Numbered from the stretch's first letter, positions 26,079-34,449 are shown. The stretch is DNA of 64,000 bases from DATBGO01 sp050011895 (GCA_050011895.1 JBEKIF010000012.1:1-64000); one strand, 5' to 3'. A program made the numbers and translations. Notes: generated by a model not told the origin, from the letters alone.

Positions 26079-28373
26079 TTACAGGAGCGCGGCCTCGCGG
26101 CCTTTCTCAACGGCGTCCGGCCGGGTTGAAACGCCGAGCTTCCGGTAGATCGCCTGCGCGTGGGTCTTGATCGTGTTCTGTGACAGGTGCAGCTCCTGCC
26201 CGATCTCGCGGAGCGAGAGCGTGCCCCGCAGCAGGCGCAGCACCGCCAGCTCACGTTCGGTCAGCGGGTCCACCGGTGAAGCCGCCCGCGACCCGCCTGC
26301 CATCAGCCGATCAAGGCGCTCCAGCCGGGCCCGCTGCGCCTCGGCCCCGTCCGGCGACGCCGCGAGCAGCTGCCTGACCTCGTCGAGGTGCGCGGCGGCT
26401 CCGGGGCGATCGCCCAGGTCGAGCAGCACAGGTGCGAGCCTGAGCAGGATCTCGGCAGTGGGCCAGGTGCTGATCCCTGGCATTCCGCGGCGCGGCCGGA
26501 GTGCGTGCTCCAGCTCGCTGCGGGCCTCCTGCAGCCGCCCCCGCGCGGCGAGGACAGCGCCAGCGGCCGCGTAGCCCAGGGCGCTCAGCGGCGCGGCACC
26601 GAGGCCGACCTCATCGCGGGCCAGGATCTCGCGGGCGGAGTGCGCGAGCTGCTCGGCTTGAGCGAGCCGTCCCTCCTCGAGCGCGATCAGGGACATCACG
26701 GCGAAGGCCAGCATGCGCACCACCGTGATGGCCGCATCGCCCAAAAGCGCCTCCTCCGCCTGCGCGGCCGCGGGTTCGAGTGCGCCCGAGAAGTAGAGCG
26801 CGGCGGCGAACGCGGTGCGTGCCAGCGCGTACCAGGGTGATGACCGGTCGCTTTCCAGGGACACGGCCGCGGCCGCCGCCTCGCGCATCGGCCTGATCCC
26901 GTCGAACCCGAAGGTAGCCTGCACGAGTGCAGCCGAGAATTGCATCGACCGCATGCCGTCAGGAAGCGGGCCGTCATGCTCGCTCGCGGCTACGACCGGA
27001 AGCCATCGCGCCACGGATTCCCGATCGCCTGCGAGCGCAGCGGCCCACACCGCGCAGTGCGCGGCCTGCGGACTGGCGGCGATCGCGCTATCCCCGAGTG
27101 AGCGCATCCAGCCGCGGACCGTCGCCGCCTGGCCGGAATCGACGTAGGTGTACCAGTGATGCGCGATGAGGTCGATGGTCCCGGCGACGTCACCGCCGGT
27201 CAACGCATGACCGATCGCCTCGTCCGCCGATCCTGACTGCCGGTGCCAGGCGCTCGCGCGCTCGTGCAAGGTGCGGACGATACCCGGCTCGGTCCTGGCC
27301 AGCTCGCCGCGCAGCACCTGCGCGAAGAGATGGTGGTAGCGGAACCACTGCCGGTTCTCGTCAAGTGGCACGACGAACAGATTCTCCCGCTCCAGCATCG
27401 CGATAATCTGCGCCGCCTTGGTCGACCCGACAACTGCGTCGCAGAGCGGCGCGCAGAAGCGGCCGAGAATGGCGGTCCGGGCGAGGAACCGTCGCACCTC
27501 ATCCGGCTGGCGGCTGAGCACCTCCTCGGCCAGGAAGTCGACGATGAACCGGTTGTCCCCGGTGAACTGGCGGATGAAGGCGCTCGGTGCTGGGTGACCG
27601 CGCAACGAGAGCGCCGCAAGGTACACCCCGGCGGGCCATCCTTCGGTCCTGCTGACAAGATCTGTCAGGTCTGGCTCGCTGAGCTCTACCGCAGCCACGT
27701 GATGAACGAGCGAGACCGCCTCCGCAGCCGAGAAGCGCAGCTCGGGCGCCCGGAACTCGAGCATCTCGCCCGCCGCCCGTAGCCGTGCTAGCGGCAGCGA
27801 CGGATCGGTCCGCGTGATGAGCACGATCTCGGCGGATTGCGGGAGGTGGAGAAGCAGGAAGGCCAGCTGGTCCTGGCAGCTGCTGTCCTTGACAAGGTGG
27901 TAGTCGTCCAGCACGACAACAACCGGTGCCGAGAGTGCGGCCAGCTCATTGACCAGGATCGGGAGCACCGTTCCGGCGATGTCAGGAAGCTGGGCCCGAA
28001 GAGCCCGGAAGAGCTCGTCGGCACCCAGGTCAGGGCAGGCTCGCTGCAGCGCGTGCACGATATGCCACCACAGCCTGCGCGGGTCATCGTCGCCGGCGTC
28101 AAGCGAGATCCAGGCGAACGGCCGGTCCTCCGACGGATTAGCCCGCCATTGCGCTACGAGAGTGGTCTTCCCGAAGCCTGCGGGAGCGTCAACGAGGACG
28201 AGCTTGACCGCCGTGCCAGCCAGGATCTGAATGAGCCCGCGACGCTCCACCCACTCCTTACGCAGGCTAGGAGCATGGAGCTTGGTCTCGATCAGGACGT
28301 CGGGGGCGGCGCTGGACGTCGAGACGGGCACCGCCCGAAGACCGCGCTTTGCTGACAGGCCTGCTTCGCTCAC
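26079..28373 (-). CDS. LuxR-family LAL (MalT-like) transcriptional regulator with island box
   Basis: Protein of about 764 residues. It starts with VLIETKLHAPSLRKEWVERRGL, typical of MalT-like proteins (in parts: VLIETKLHAP, EWVERRGL), then Walker A APAGFGKTTL, VVVVLDDYHLV, a TPR-like middle and a C-terminal LuxR HTH (LTERELAVLRLLRGT, LHLSQNTIKTHAQAIYRKL). The GTG at 28373 is the most upstream start after the predicted transcription start; GTG 28331 is an alternative. Box 11 drives both this gene and the divergent DUF1269 gene. Being inside the box-controlled set makes this the best local candidate for an autoregulated master regulator, which is inference. Confidence 0.88.
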   Translation of the reverse strand: MSEAGLSAKRGLRAVPVSTSSAAPDVLIETKLHAPSLRKEWVERRGLIQILAGTAVKLVLVDAPAGFGKTTLVAQWRANPSEDRPFAWISLDAGDDDPRRLWWHIVHALQRACPDLGADELFRALRAQLPDIAGTVLPILVNELAALSAPVVVVLDDYHLVKDSSCQDQLAFLLLHLPQSAEIVLITRTDPSLPLARLRAAGEMLEFRAPELRFSAAEAVSLVHHVAAVELSEPDLTDLVSRTEGWPAGVYLAALSLRGHPAPSAFIRQFTGDNRFIVDFLAEEVLSRQPDEVRRFLARTAILGRFCAPLCDAVVGSTKAAQIIAMLERENLFVVPLDENRQWFRYHHLFAQVLRGELARTEPGIVRTLHERASAWHRQSGSADEAIGHALTGGDVAGTIDLIAHHWYTYVDSGQAATVRGWMRSLGDSAIAASPQAAHCAVWAAALAGDRESVARWLPVVAASEHDGPLPDGMRSMQFSAALVQATFGFDGIRPMREAAAAAVSLESDRSSPWYALARTAFAAALYFSGALEPAAAQAEEALLGDAAITVVRMLAFAVMSLIALEEGRLAQAEQLAHSAREILARDEVGLGAAPLSALGYAAAGAVLAARGRLQEARSELEHALRPRRGMPGISTWPTAEILLRLAPVLLDLGDRPGAAAHLDEVRQLLAASPDGAEAQRARLERLDRLMAGGSRAASPVDPLTERELAVLRLLRGTLSLREIGQELHLSQNTIKTHAQAIYRKLGVSTRPDAVEKGREAALL

Positions 28374-28408
28374 TTCCCGATGATCGCTAAACCGGTCCGG
28401 TGTGGCAA

Positions 28409-28422
28409 GGGACCTAGGTCCC
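28409..28422 (-). promoter_or_regulatory. Perfect 14-bp palindrome at the LAL gene transcription start
   Basis: GGGACC-TA-GGTCCC is a perfect palindrome placed about where transcription of the LAL gene should begin (its -10 is GATGGA at 28432-28427). The core resembles the mycobacterial DosR box (GGGACTWWAGTCCC). It could be a second operator. Confidence 0.45.
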
Positions 28423-28452
28423 CCGCTCCATCGAAGGCCAACGGAGAAGCGC

Positions 28453-28471
28453 ATCACCCGTCGCGGGTGGC
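28453..28471. promoter_or_regulatory. Island box 11, bidirectional (ATCACCC-GTCGC-GGGTGGC)
   Basis: A box between two divergent genes. GATGGA lies 20 nt away on both sides: 28492-28497 on the plus strand for DUF1269 and 28432-28427 on the minus strand for the LAL regulator. The arrangement is mirror-symmetric around one palindrome. Confidence 0.82.
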
Positions 28472-28540
28472 GCGTGGCATGCATCCGGCTTGATGGACTG
28501 AAGACTGGCTTATACCGGCATAGGGAGAAAAGAGAAGGCA

Positions 28541-29035
28541 ATGTCTGACCTGATCGCGATCGGGTACCCCGACACGACCACCGCCGAGGCTGCCGCCGAT
28601 GAGGCACGGCAGCTTGCGCGGGACCTCATCATCGAGCCGGATGCGATCGCGGTGATCGTGCGGGACGCCAACGGCGACTACCACGTCCACACCCACCACC
28701 ACCTGGTGGGCCGCGGGGCGACCTGGGGCATGTTCTGGGGCCTGCTGTTCGGAGTCCTGTTCTTCGTCCCGGTCTTCGGGATAGCCATCGGGGCCGGCCT
28801 TGGCGCTCTCATGGGCAAGGTCACCAAGTCCGGCATCGACGCGCAGTTCCAGGATCAGGTGCGCGGCATGCTGAAGCCGGGCAGCTCCGCGCTGTTCCTC
28901 ATGGTGGAGAAGGTCACTCCGGACAAGGCAATTGAGGCGATGAGCAAGTTCGGCGGCACCGTGCTGAAGACCTCCCTGTCCAAGGAAGGCGAGAAGGAAC
29001 TTCAGGACGCGCTGCATGGCGGAAGTGCCTCATAG
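28541..29035 (+). CDS. DUF1269 family protein
   Basis: Protein of 164 residues. An N-terminal alpha/beta part (DLIAIGYPDTTTAEAAADE) is followed by a Gly-rich double hydrophobic hairpin (~62-90, WGMFWGLLFGVLFFVPVFG in part) and a C-terminal alpha/beta region. DUF1269 proteins are membrane-associated, stress-linked and of unknown function. A GGAGAAAAGAGAAGG stretch precedes ATG 28541. It is transcribed divergently from the LAL regulator through the shared box 11. Confidence 0.9.
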   Translation: MSDLIAIGYPDTTTAEAAADEARQLARDLIIEPDAIAVIVRDANGDYHVHTHHHLVGRGATWGMFWGLLFGVLFFVPVFGIAIGAGLGALMGKVTKSGIDAQFQDQVRGMLKPGSSALFLMVEKVTPDKAIEAMSKFGGTVLKTSLSKEGEKELQDALHGGSAS

Positions 29036-29056
29036 CACGCTCTGGCAAGTATCGAC

Positions 29057-29086
29057 CGGCGGTCCCGCGCTAGCGCGGGACCGCCG
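29057..29086 (+). terminator. 30-bp perfect palindrome, terminator of the DUF1269 gene
   Basis: The arm CGGCGGTCCCGCGCT is followed directly by its perfect reverse complement. It lies 21 bp after the DUF1269 stop and forms a very strong stem. There is no T-tract, as is common for actinobacterial terminators. Confidence 0.6.
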
Positions 29087-29101
29087 CCACGGTGGACGGA
29101 T

Positions 29102-29311
29102 GTGGTGCACGTGTCAGGAGCGAGCTGGTTCTTGTCGATCGGGCTGGGTATTCTTTACCTCGTCCTGCTGTTCACGGTGGCCGTTATCACCTTCCGCAAG
29201 GGTCACTGGGTGCTCGGCCTGATCGGCATCTTCATTCCGATCCTGTGGGTCCTCGGGGCCATCCTGCCCGCCAGGCGCGGCTCGTCTTACCGCCGCAGGA
29301 ACGCGCGGTAG
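29102..29311 (+). CDS. Small two-helix membrane protein
   Basis: Protein of ~69 residues with two hydrophobic segments (~8-30 and ~38-56) joined by FRKGHWVLG, ending in a basic tail (ARRGSSYRRRNAR). This is the layout of small PLDc_N/superinfection-immunity-type membrane proteins. The GTG at 29102 or the next GTG may be the start, behind GGTGGA. It converges with the ClC gene, only 13 bp away. Function unknown. Confidence 0.65.
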   Translation: MVHVSGASWFLSIGLGILYLVLLFTVAVITFRKGHWVLGLIGIFIPILWVLGAILPARRGSSYRRRNAR

Positions 29312-29324
29312 CAACTGGCCTGGC

Positions 29325-30683
29325 TCACGGTCCACCTGCCGGGTCCGGAGACGGGGTCGGCGGCTGAGACGTCTTGGTCTCAGGCGGCGTTTCATGGGCC
29401 GGGGCCGGCGTCAGCCTCGCCGAGGCTACATATGCCACGACGACCGCCACGATCGCCAGCGGCATGACGGCCAGGCCGTCCGACGCTAGCAACAAGCTGG
29501 CCAGCAATACGGAGGTCAGCGGGAGCCTGAGCATCACCACGGTCATCGCGCCGATTCCCATGGCGAGGCCGTCAACCAGCGGCAGCCCCGGCAGGTGGGA
29601 CAATGCCACGCCACCCACCGCCCCGATGAACATGGCCGGGAAGGTAGGACCGCCGCGGAAGCCGCTGAGCGACGCGCCGTAGGCGAGCCCCTTGCAGATA
29701 ATGAGTAGCAGCAGCGCTCCCACCGTGTAGCTGGCGCTCTGGCTGACGAACGGGCCAAGTGCGGATTGCCCGGAGAACAGCACCTCGGAGGAGCCCTTTC
29801 CGGTGGCTGCGGCGAACGCGATCGCAAGTCCCGCGACGGCCAGGCCCACCACCGGCGTGATCAGCAGCATGCGCCGCTCGACATGGGGCCGCAGGAACAG
29901 CCCGAGCCATCGGATCCCGGAGCCGAGCAGGGTGGCCATCACCCCGATCGCCAGCGCCCACAAGAATTCAGCACCCGTCGGCGACCCGACGTGCGGAAGA
30001 TTGGGAATCGCCAGCGAGAACGTGCCGAGCCCGGTCCAGGCGTCAAGGCCGATGAACACCAGCGAACCGACGCCAGCGGCCAGCAGGCCGGGTACCAGCA
30101 CAAGCTCCAGCATGGCCCCGCCCAGCCCCGATGCCTCCATCAGCAGGAACGCCCCGAGCAGGGGCGAGCCCAGCAGCGTGCTGATGGCGGCGAAACTCCC
30201 CGCCGCGGCCACCACGGTGCTGGTTCTCGGCGGAGCATCCCGCTTGACGAGGCGGACCGCAAGAACGCCAAGGCCGCCGCCGAGGGCGATCATGGGTGCC
30301 TCGGGTCCGAGCACCACGCCCAGGCTCAGGGTCGCAAATGCCGCGAGCAGGATGCCGGGAAGCTCGATCGGCGAGGGAGGGCCTGCGCCCACCTTGAACC
30401 CGTCGGCCGGTGAGTGGCCGCCCTTGCCGGGCAGGTACCTGATGGTGAGCGCGACCAGCAGCCCGGCCAGTACCAGCGGCGGAATCGGCCACCACAGCGG
30501 TTCCCCGTGGAAGCCCAGCCCCTTGGGAAGGTCGGTGAAGATCCATACCTGCAGCTTCGAGACCAGCGCGAGAAAGAAGTAGGCTGCCGCGGAAATGGGC
30601 ACCCCAACGATGCCCGCAAGCAGCAGGAGCGCGACGTAGCTGCGGGACCGCAGGAGCGCAAGCGGATCAGGCGGCGTTGTCAC
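29325..30683 (-). CDS. ClC-type chloride channel / H+-Cl- antiporter
   Basis: Protein of 452 residues with about ten or more hydrophobic segments and the three ClC anion-path motifs: GKGGHSPADG, LGPEAPMI (GxExP with the gating Glu) and GFRGGPTFPAMFIG (GxFxP-like). The gating Glu is kept, consistent with proton-coupled exchange as in ClC proteins linked to acid resistance. The ~25-residue tail is Pro/Thr-rich. The GTG at 30683 has GGGAGGA at proper distance. Box 12 lies 67 bp upstream. Confidence 0.92.
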   Translation of the reverse strand: MTTPPDPLALLRSRSYVALLLLAGIVGVPISAAAYFFLALVSKLQVWIFTDLPKGLGFHGEPLWWPIPPLVLAGLLVALTIRYLPGKGGHSPADGFKVGAGPPSPIELPGILLAAFATLSLGVVLGPEAPMIALGGGLGVLAVRLVKRDAPPRTSTVVAAAGSFAAISTLLGSPLLGAFLLMEASGLGGAMLELVLVPGLLAAGVGSLVFIGLDAWTGLGTFSLAIPNLPHVGSPTGAEFLWALAIGVMATLLGSGIRWLGLFLRPHVERRMLLITPVVGLAVAGLAIAFAAATGKGSSEVLFSGQSALGPFVSQSASYTVGALLLLIICKGLAYGASLSGFRGGPTFPAMFIGAVGGVALSHLPGLPLVDGLAMGIGAMTVVMLRLPLTSVLLASLLLASDGLAVMPLAIVAVVVAYVASARLTPAPAHETPPETKTSQPPTPSPDPAGGP

Positions 30684-30750
30684 CTGCGTCCTCCCTGGTC
30701 TCTTCGAGCGAGCTGCACAGCAATCGTTATCCGGCCACATTCTCCCAAAC

Positions 30751-30769
30751 ATCACCTGAGCGGGATGAT
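30751..30769 (-). promoter_or_regulatory. Island box 12 (ATCACCT-GAGCG-GGATGAT)
   Basis: Box for the ClC gene. GATAAC (30731-30726, minus strand) follows after 19-20 nt as the -10, giving a ~36-nt UTR. Confidence 0.75.
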
Positions 30770-30817
30770 TACCGACAGGGCGAGCCGATCACCCATGGTG
30801 CCGATCGGGCACACGTG

Positions 30818-31468
30818 TCAGGTGACCAGCAGGTAGATGCTCTTTCCTGCTAGCCAGAAGCCAAGCAGCAGGAATATTACGATGATCACCTGTTCTTGAT
30901 GCGTGTCGAGCCAGGTCCGCAGCTGATCAAGCCGGACAGCAGCTCTGGCGGGTGCGAAGGTCGCGTATAGCTCCAGGTACAGGAAGCTCGACGTACCGGC
31001 CAGGCAGAAGAGCATCAGCGTCACGTAGTCGCCGGGGGTGGACAGCTTGGCCTGAAGGACTGTCGCGGCGCCTGCCGCCACCAGGGCCCAGGGCTGGAGG
31101 AACACGGCAATGCCGGCGGCGGACCACAGCGAGATCCGGTCCAGCCTGGTCATCCAGGTCGGCGGCTTGCGGGGGCGGCCCCGGTGGCGTCGCTGACGCA
31201 CGGCAAGCAGGATCAGCACGATGCCGAGGGCCAGCTTGACGGCCAGGGCGGCGCTCGACGGCGCGGTCTGCGGCTTGGGCGGATTGCCCCCGGTCGTGAG
31301 GAGGACGGCAGCGATCACGGCCACCAGGCAGGCCAGCCAGCCGAGGATGAACGCCAGGCCCTTCCTGGTGCCCTTCTCGGCGCCCAGGATCAGGATGAAG
31401 GCGGAGAGCGGAAACGGCTCCAGGGTGATCGCGAGCGCGATGAGCAGAAGGTCAAGTACCACCCGCAC
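30818..31468 (-). CDS. GAP-family (Sap-like) integral membrane protein
   Basis: Protein of 216 residues with six hydrophobic segments. It begins MRVVLDLLLIALAITLEPFP and has IILGAEKGT-like and LQPWALV motifs typical of the GAP / sulfolipid-addressing (Sap) family, distantly related to LysE exporters. In mycobacteria members help export glycolipids; the substrate here is unknown. The GTG at 31468 is the first plausible start. It lies 60 bp behind the DUF2252 gene with no box between them, so the two are probably one operon. Confidence 0.85.
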   Translation of the reverse strand: MRVVLDLLLIALAITLEPFPLSAFILILGAEKGTRKGLAFILGWLACLVAVIAAVLLTTGGNPPKPQTAPSSAALAVKLALGIVLILLAVRQRRHRGRPRKPPTWMTRLDRISLWSAAGIAVFLQPWALVAAGAATVLQAKLSTPGDYVTLMLFCLAGTSSFLYLELYATFAPARAAVRLDQLRTWLDTHQEQVIIVIFLLLGFWLAGKSIYLLVT

Positions 31469-31528
31469 GGTCCCGCTATCGGCGCCGGGAAGGGCCGCCG
31501 AGCTCGCCGGTCCCGGTCAGCCGGGAGC

Positions 31529-32989
31529 TCACAGGCCGCGCTCGGCGGTTAGCCGTCCCGATGCGACTGCGTCGACGAGAGCCTGGTGGTCGCGCTCGTT
31601 CTGGTCGGCGTAGGCGACAGCGAACTGAGCGATGGCCCGGTCGAAGACGTCGGAGCCGCCGAGGTAGGCGGCGATGGCGATCCGGTCCCCGGAACGGGCA
31701 TGGGCCCGGGCCAGCGTCCAGCCGCAGAGTTCACCGTACAGCCGCAGGCCGGCGGGCAGGATGTTCTCTATGTCGACGGAGAATTTCCAGTCCCGCAGCT
31801 GGCGGACATAGAAGTCACGGGGCCGGCCGTCCAGGCCGGCTTCGATCCGCTGCCAGCCCAGGAAGATGTCGCTGGATGCCTGCATCAGCCGCTGGCCCGC
31901 TACCACCCGCTGGCCCTGGTTGGCGAACTTGCTGGCCCCGACGAACCGGCTGAGCACCGACGCCTCGGCCTCCTTCACCTGCAGGAACAGCGGGTCGGCG
32001 TCGTCACGGCCGAGCATCAGGACGATCCAGCAGCGCGTCCCGACGCTGCCGACGCCGACGACCTTGCGGGCCATGTCACAGAACTCGAACTGCTCGAGCA
32101 AGTACCTGCGGTCGGTTTCCAGCGTCCGCCTGTACTTGGCGATCAGGTCGCTGAACTGCTCCTCGATGGCCGTCCGGTCCGTCTCCTTGGGCATCAGCTC
32201 GTCGATCGGAACCAGCAGCGGCGGGTCAGAGATGATCCGCGGCCGGCCGTCAACCACCCGGGTCAGCTTGGCTACTTCCTGCATGCTGTCCCTGGTCCGC
32301 GCCTTGGCCAGGCCTTTCTGCACGGTTTTGCGCTGCCGCGGCTGAAGCTGCGATTCGAACTGCGCCCGCAGCTGGTCCATGTCCGCGTGCGCGTACCAGA
32401 CATCCAGGTTGGTCATCCCGGCGAACTGGCGCATCGCCTGCCGGTACCGGGCGACCGCGGCCGTCACGATCTCGCGGCGCTGCTTGCCGGGGAACCCGTT
32501 GCCGCGCGCCGCGACCTCGAGGCTGGCCGCGAGCCGCTTGACATCCCATTCCCACGGGCCGGGCAGGGTCTCGTCGAAGTCGTTCACGTCGAACATCAGC
32601 CGGCGCTCGGCCGAGCCGAAGACGCCGAAATTCGACAGGTGCGCGTCACCGCATGCCTGAACGGCCAGCCCGGACACCGGAGTGCTGGCCAGATCGCTGG
32701 CCATCGGCAGCGCCGCGCCGCGGTAGAACGTAAACGGGGACACCATCATCCGGCCCCGCCGCACCGGCACCAGATCGGGCAGCCGCGCCTTCGCTTGCTC
32801 TTCCAGCAATGCGATCGGGTCGGGCCGATCGGGCGGCGGGTCGAATTCCGCGTGGCTGTCACGTGGCACTTCGGCCCGCGCCGCCTTGCCACGGGCCGCG
32901 CGCTCCGCCGGGGTCAGCCGTCCCACCCCGGAATCGAGCTGATAGCGTCCCGTGGCCCGGGGTGCAGCCTCTGTCGTCCGCACACTCAT
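31529..32989 (-). CDS. DUF2252 family protein (kinase-like fold)
   Basis: Protein of 486 residues. FTFYRGAALPMASDLA, CGDAHLSNFGVF and FDVNDFDETLPGPWEWDVKRLA (in parts: FDVNDFDE, WEWDVKRLA) are the DUF2252 signature. HLSNFG and DVNDFDE resemble the catalytic and metal-binding loops of aminoglycoside-phosphotransferase-like kinases. Substrate unknown. The ATG at 32989 follows AGAGGGG. Upstream lie a 22-bp tandem duplication and box 13 within a long hairpin. Confidence 0.9.
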   Translation of the reverse strand: MSVRTTEAAPRATGRYQLDSGVGRLTPAERAARGKAARAEVPRDSHAEFDPPPDRPDPIALLEEQAKARLPDLVPVRRGRMMVSPFTFYRGAALPMASDLASTPVSGLAVQACGDAHLSNFGVFGSAERRLMFDVNDFDETLPGPWEWDVKRLAASLEVAARGNGFPGKQRREIVTAAVARYRQAMRQFAGMTNLDVWYAHADMDQLRAQFESQLQPRQRKTVQKGLAKARTRDSMQEVAKLTRVVDGRPRIISDPPLLVPIDELMPKETDRTAIEEQFSDLIAKYRRTLETDRRYLLEQFEFCDMARKVVGVGSVGTRCWIVLMLGRDDADPLFLQVKEAEASVLSRFVGASKFANQGQRVVAGQRLMQASSDIFLGWQRIEAGLDGRPRDFYVRQLRDWKFSVDIENILPAGLRLYGELCGWTLARAHARSGDRIAIAAYLGGSDVFDRAIAQFAVAYADQNERDHQALVDAVASGRLTAERGL

Positions 32990-32999
32990 TGTCGGCCCC

Positions 33000-33043
33000 T
33001 CTCTATCCGGCGCACCACTGGTCTCTATCCGGCGCACCACTGG
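33000..33043. repeat. 22-bp tandem duplication in the DUF2252 5' region
   Basis: Two perfect copies of a 22-bp unit (TCTCTATCCGG followed by CGCACCACTGG), 33000-33021 and 33022-33043, directly upstream of the DUF2252 ribosome-binding region. This is probably a recent slippage event. Confidence 0.9.
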
Positions 33044-33130
33044 GCCGCCCGGCACCGAATCGCCGCAGGCCGTTTCCGTTACCGCAGGGTGCGGGCGAGG
33101 CATGCCGCATGAGCCACCATTCCGCACGGG

Positions 33131-33173
33131 ACGGCTGTCTGCGTCACCCCGGCGGGGTGAGGCAGACAGCCGT
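33131..33173. promoter_or_regulatory. Island box 13 inside a 43-bp near-perfect palindrome
   Basis: The box GTCACCC-CGGCG-GGGTGAG (33143-33161) is extended on both sides by 12-bp complementary arms (ACGGCTGTCTGC and its complement), with a single mismatched pair in the whole stem. It lies between two divergent genes (start codons 32989 and 33300). AT-rich -10 candidates are GAATGG on the minus strand (20 nt away) and TATCCT on the plus strand (23 nt away). Confidence 0.7.
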
Positions 33174-33299
33174 TTAGCCGGGGTTATCCTCAAAGGGCAT
33201 GGATGGGCGCAGGTGGCGCCGGCGGCCATTGGCGGCTCACCCCCTGTCGGCCGGCCCTGGATCCGCTCAGCGCACGACCCTCGCAGAGGGGTACCCCCC

Positions 33300-34295
33300 G
33301 TGGCAGTCGAAGGCAACGCACCGGAACTGCCGACCGCATTGCCAGCTGAGGGAGATGCTTCCGGCGAGTCCGGGGCGCCGGCGACCGGCGGCGAGGCCCG
33401 CAGGTCGCGCCGGGCCGCCAGGCGTGCCCGGGTCGAGCGGCTGACCCGCGCCGTCCGCGACAGTGACCATGCGGCCGTGGAAGCGGGGGTTCTGCGGCTT
33501 AGCCAGTCCCGGCGGTGGCTTGCTCCCCTCGCCCTTGCCGTCGGTGCTTTTGCCATGCTGTTCGAGGGAGTGCGGCTGCTGTTCACTAACTGGCGGCTGA
33601 CCCTGATCCAGGTGCTGCCGGCGATGTGGATCTGGGCCGCCATGATCGACCTGAAAGCACATGTGCTGCACGGGAAGTCGTTCCATGTACTGACCGGGCC
33701 GGTGGTGATCCCGATCGTGCTGGCCGTTGCCGCTGTAACGGCGGCAAGTTTCTTCCTCAATGCCGTGTTCGCTTTCGCGATCACCGGTGCAGGCGGCCCG
33801 CTGATCCGGCCCGCGTTCACGCAGGCCAGATCGCATCTGGTGGTCGTGCTGGCATGGGGAATCGCGGTCGGCATCTGCCTGGGCCTGTCGACGGTGGTGT
33901 TCGCCCGCTGGGGGCGGTGGTGGTTCGGGCTGTCGCTGAGCATCGTCATCGGCGTGATGATGGTCTGCTATGTCGCCGTCCCGGCCCGGCTCGTCGGCGT
34001 GAAGGCCAATATCTCGAAACGTGACAAGCTCACTGCGACCGCGGTGGGCGGCGCAATCGGAGCGGTGGTGTGCACCCCTCCCTACGTCCTTGGCCGCGTC
34101 GGGCTGGTCATGCTCGGGTCACACACGCTCTTCATCCTTGGCTGTGTCCTGATCGCCGTCGGACTGACCTTGCAGGCAGGCGCCACCGGCGCGGTCAAGG
34201 CAGTCAAGATGAGCGCCAAGCTCGTCTCCGGGCATCAGCAAGCTGCAGGCGATGACAGGCCAGCTGGCGAGGCGCCGCGCCCGGTAGCTGGCTGA
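33300..34295 (+). CDS. Integral membrane protein of unknown function
   Basis: Protein of 331 residues starting at GTG 33300 behind GAGGGG. A ~75-residue charged N-terminus with an Arg-rich stretch (RRSRRAARRARVERL) is followed by about six hydrophobic segments between ~85 and ~300. Notable motifs are LTGPVVIPIVLAVAAV and GVKANISKRDKLTA. I recognise no family. It is divergent from DUF2252 and shares the box 13 region. Confidence 0.75.
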   Translation: MAVEGNAPELPTALPAEGDASGESGAPATGGEARRSRRAARRARVERLTRAVRDSDHAAVEAGVLRLSQSRRWLAPLALAVGAFAMLFEGVRLLFTNWRLTLIQVLPAMWIWAAMIDLKAHVLHGKSFHVLTGPVVIPIVLAVAAVTAASFFLNAVFAFAITGAGGPLIRPAFTQARSHLVVVLAWGIAVGICLGLSTVVFARWGRWWFGLSLSIVIGVMMVCYVAVPARLVGVKANISKRDKLTATAVGGAIGAVVCTPPYVLGRVGLVMLGSHTLFILGCVLIAVGLTLQAGATGAVKAVKMSAKLVSGHQQAAGDDRPAGEAPRPVAG

Positions 34296-34296
34296 G

Positions 34297-34398
34297 CCGA
34301 CCGAGAAGGTGTTCGGCTTCCTGCTCGCCGCGCTGGCCGTTCAGCTGGCGCTCGACGGGCTGTCCGACGTCGGGAGTAATCCACCTGATCCAGACTGA
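34297..34398 (+). pseudogene. Remnant resembling the C-terminus of a MarC-family membrane protein
   Basis: An in-frame 33-residue stretch right after the preceding stop reads EKVFGFLLAALAVQLALDG and then L-SDVG before a TGA. This is the look of the last helix of MarC/UPF0056 transporters. No start codon or upstream part of such a protein is present, so it would be a degraded fragment. A database search is needed to confirm the family. Confidence 0.4.
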
Positions 34399-34430
34399 CC
34401 GTATCCGGCCACGCAAGGCTGCCGGTCCGC

Positions 34431-34449
34431 ATCACCCTCCGCGGGTGAT
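34431..34449 (+). promoter_or_regulatory. Island box 14 (ATCACCC-TCCGC-GGGTGAT)
   Basis: Perfect arms, extended to GCATCACCC/GGGTGATGC (9-5-9), the best symmetry in the window. GATGCT (34472-34477) follows after 22 nt. The DUF6325 gene starts 151 bp downstream. Confidence 0.8.

Noticed and set aside
30788..30806. ATCACCC-ATGGT followed by a poor right arm, just before the ClC box
   Set aside because: Only the left arm matches. It may be a half-site, but it is not counted as a box.
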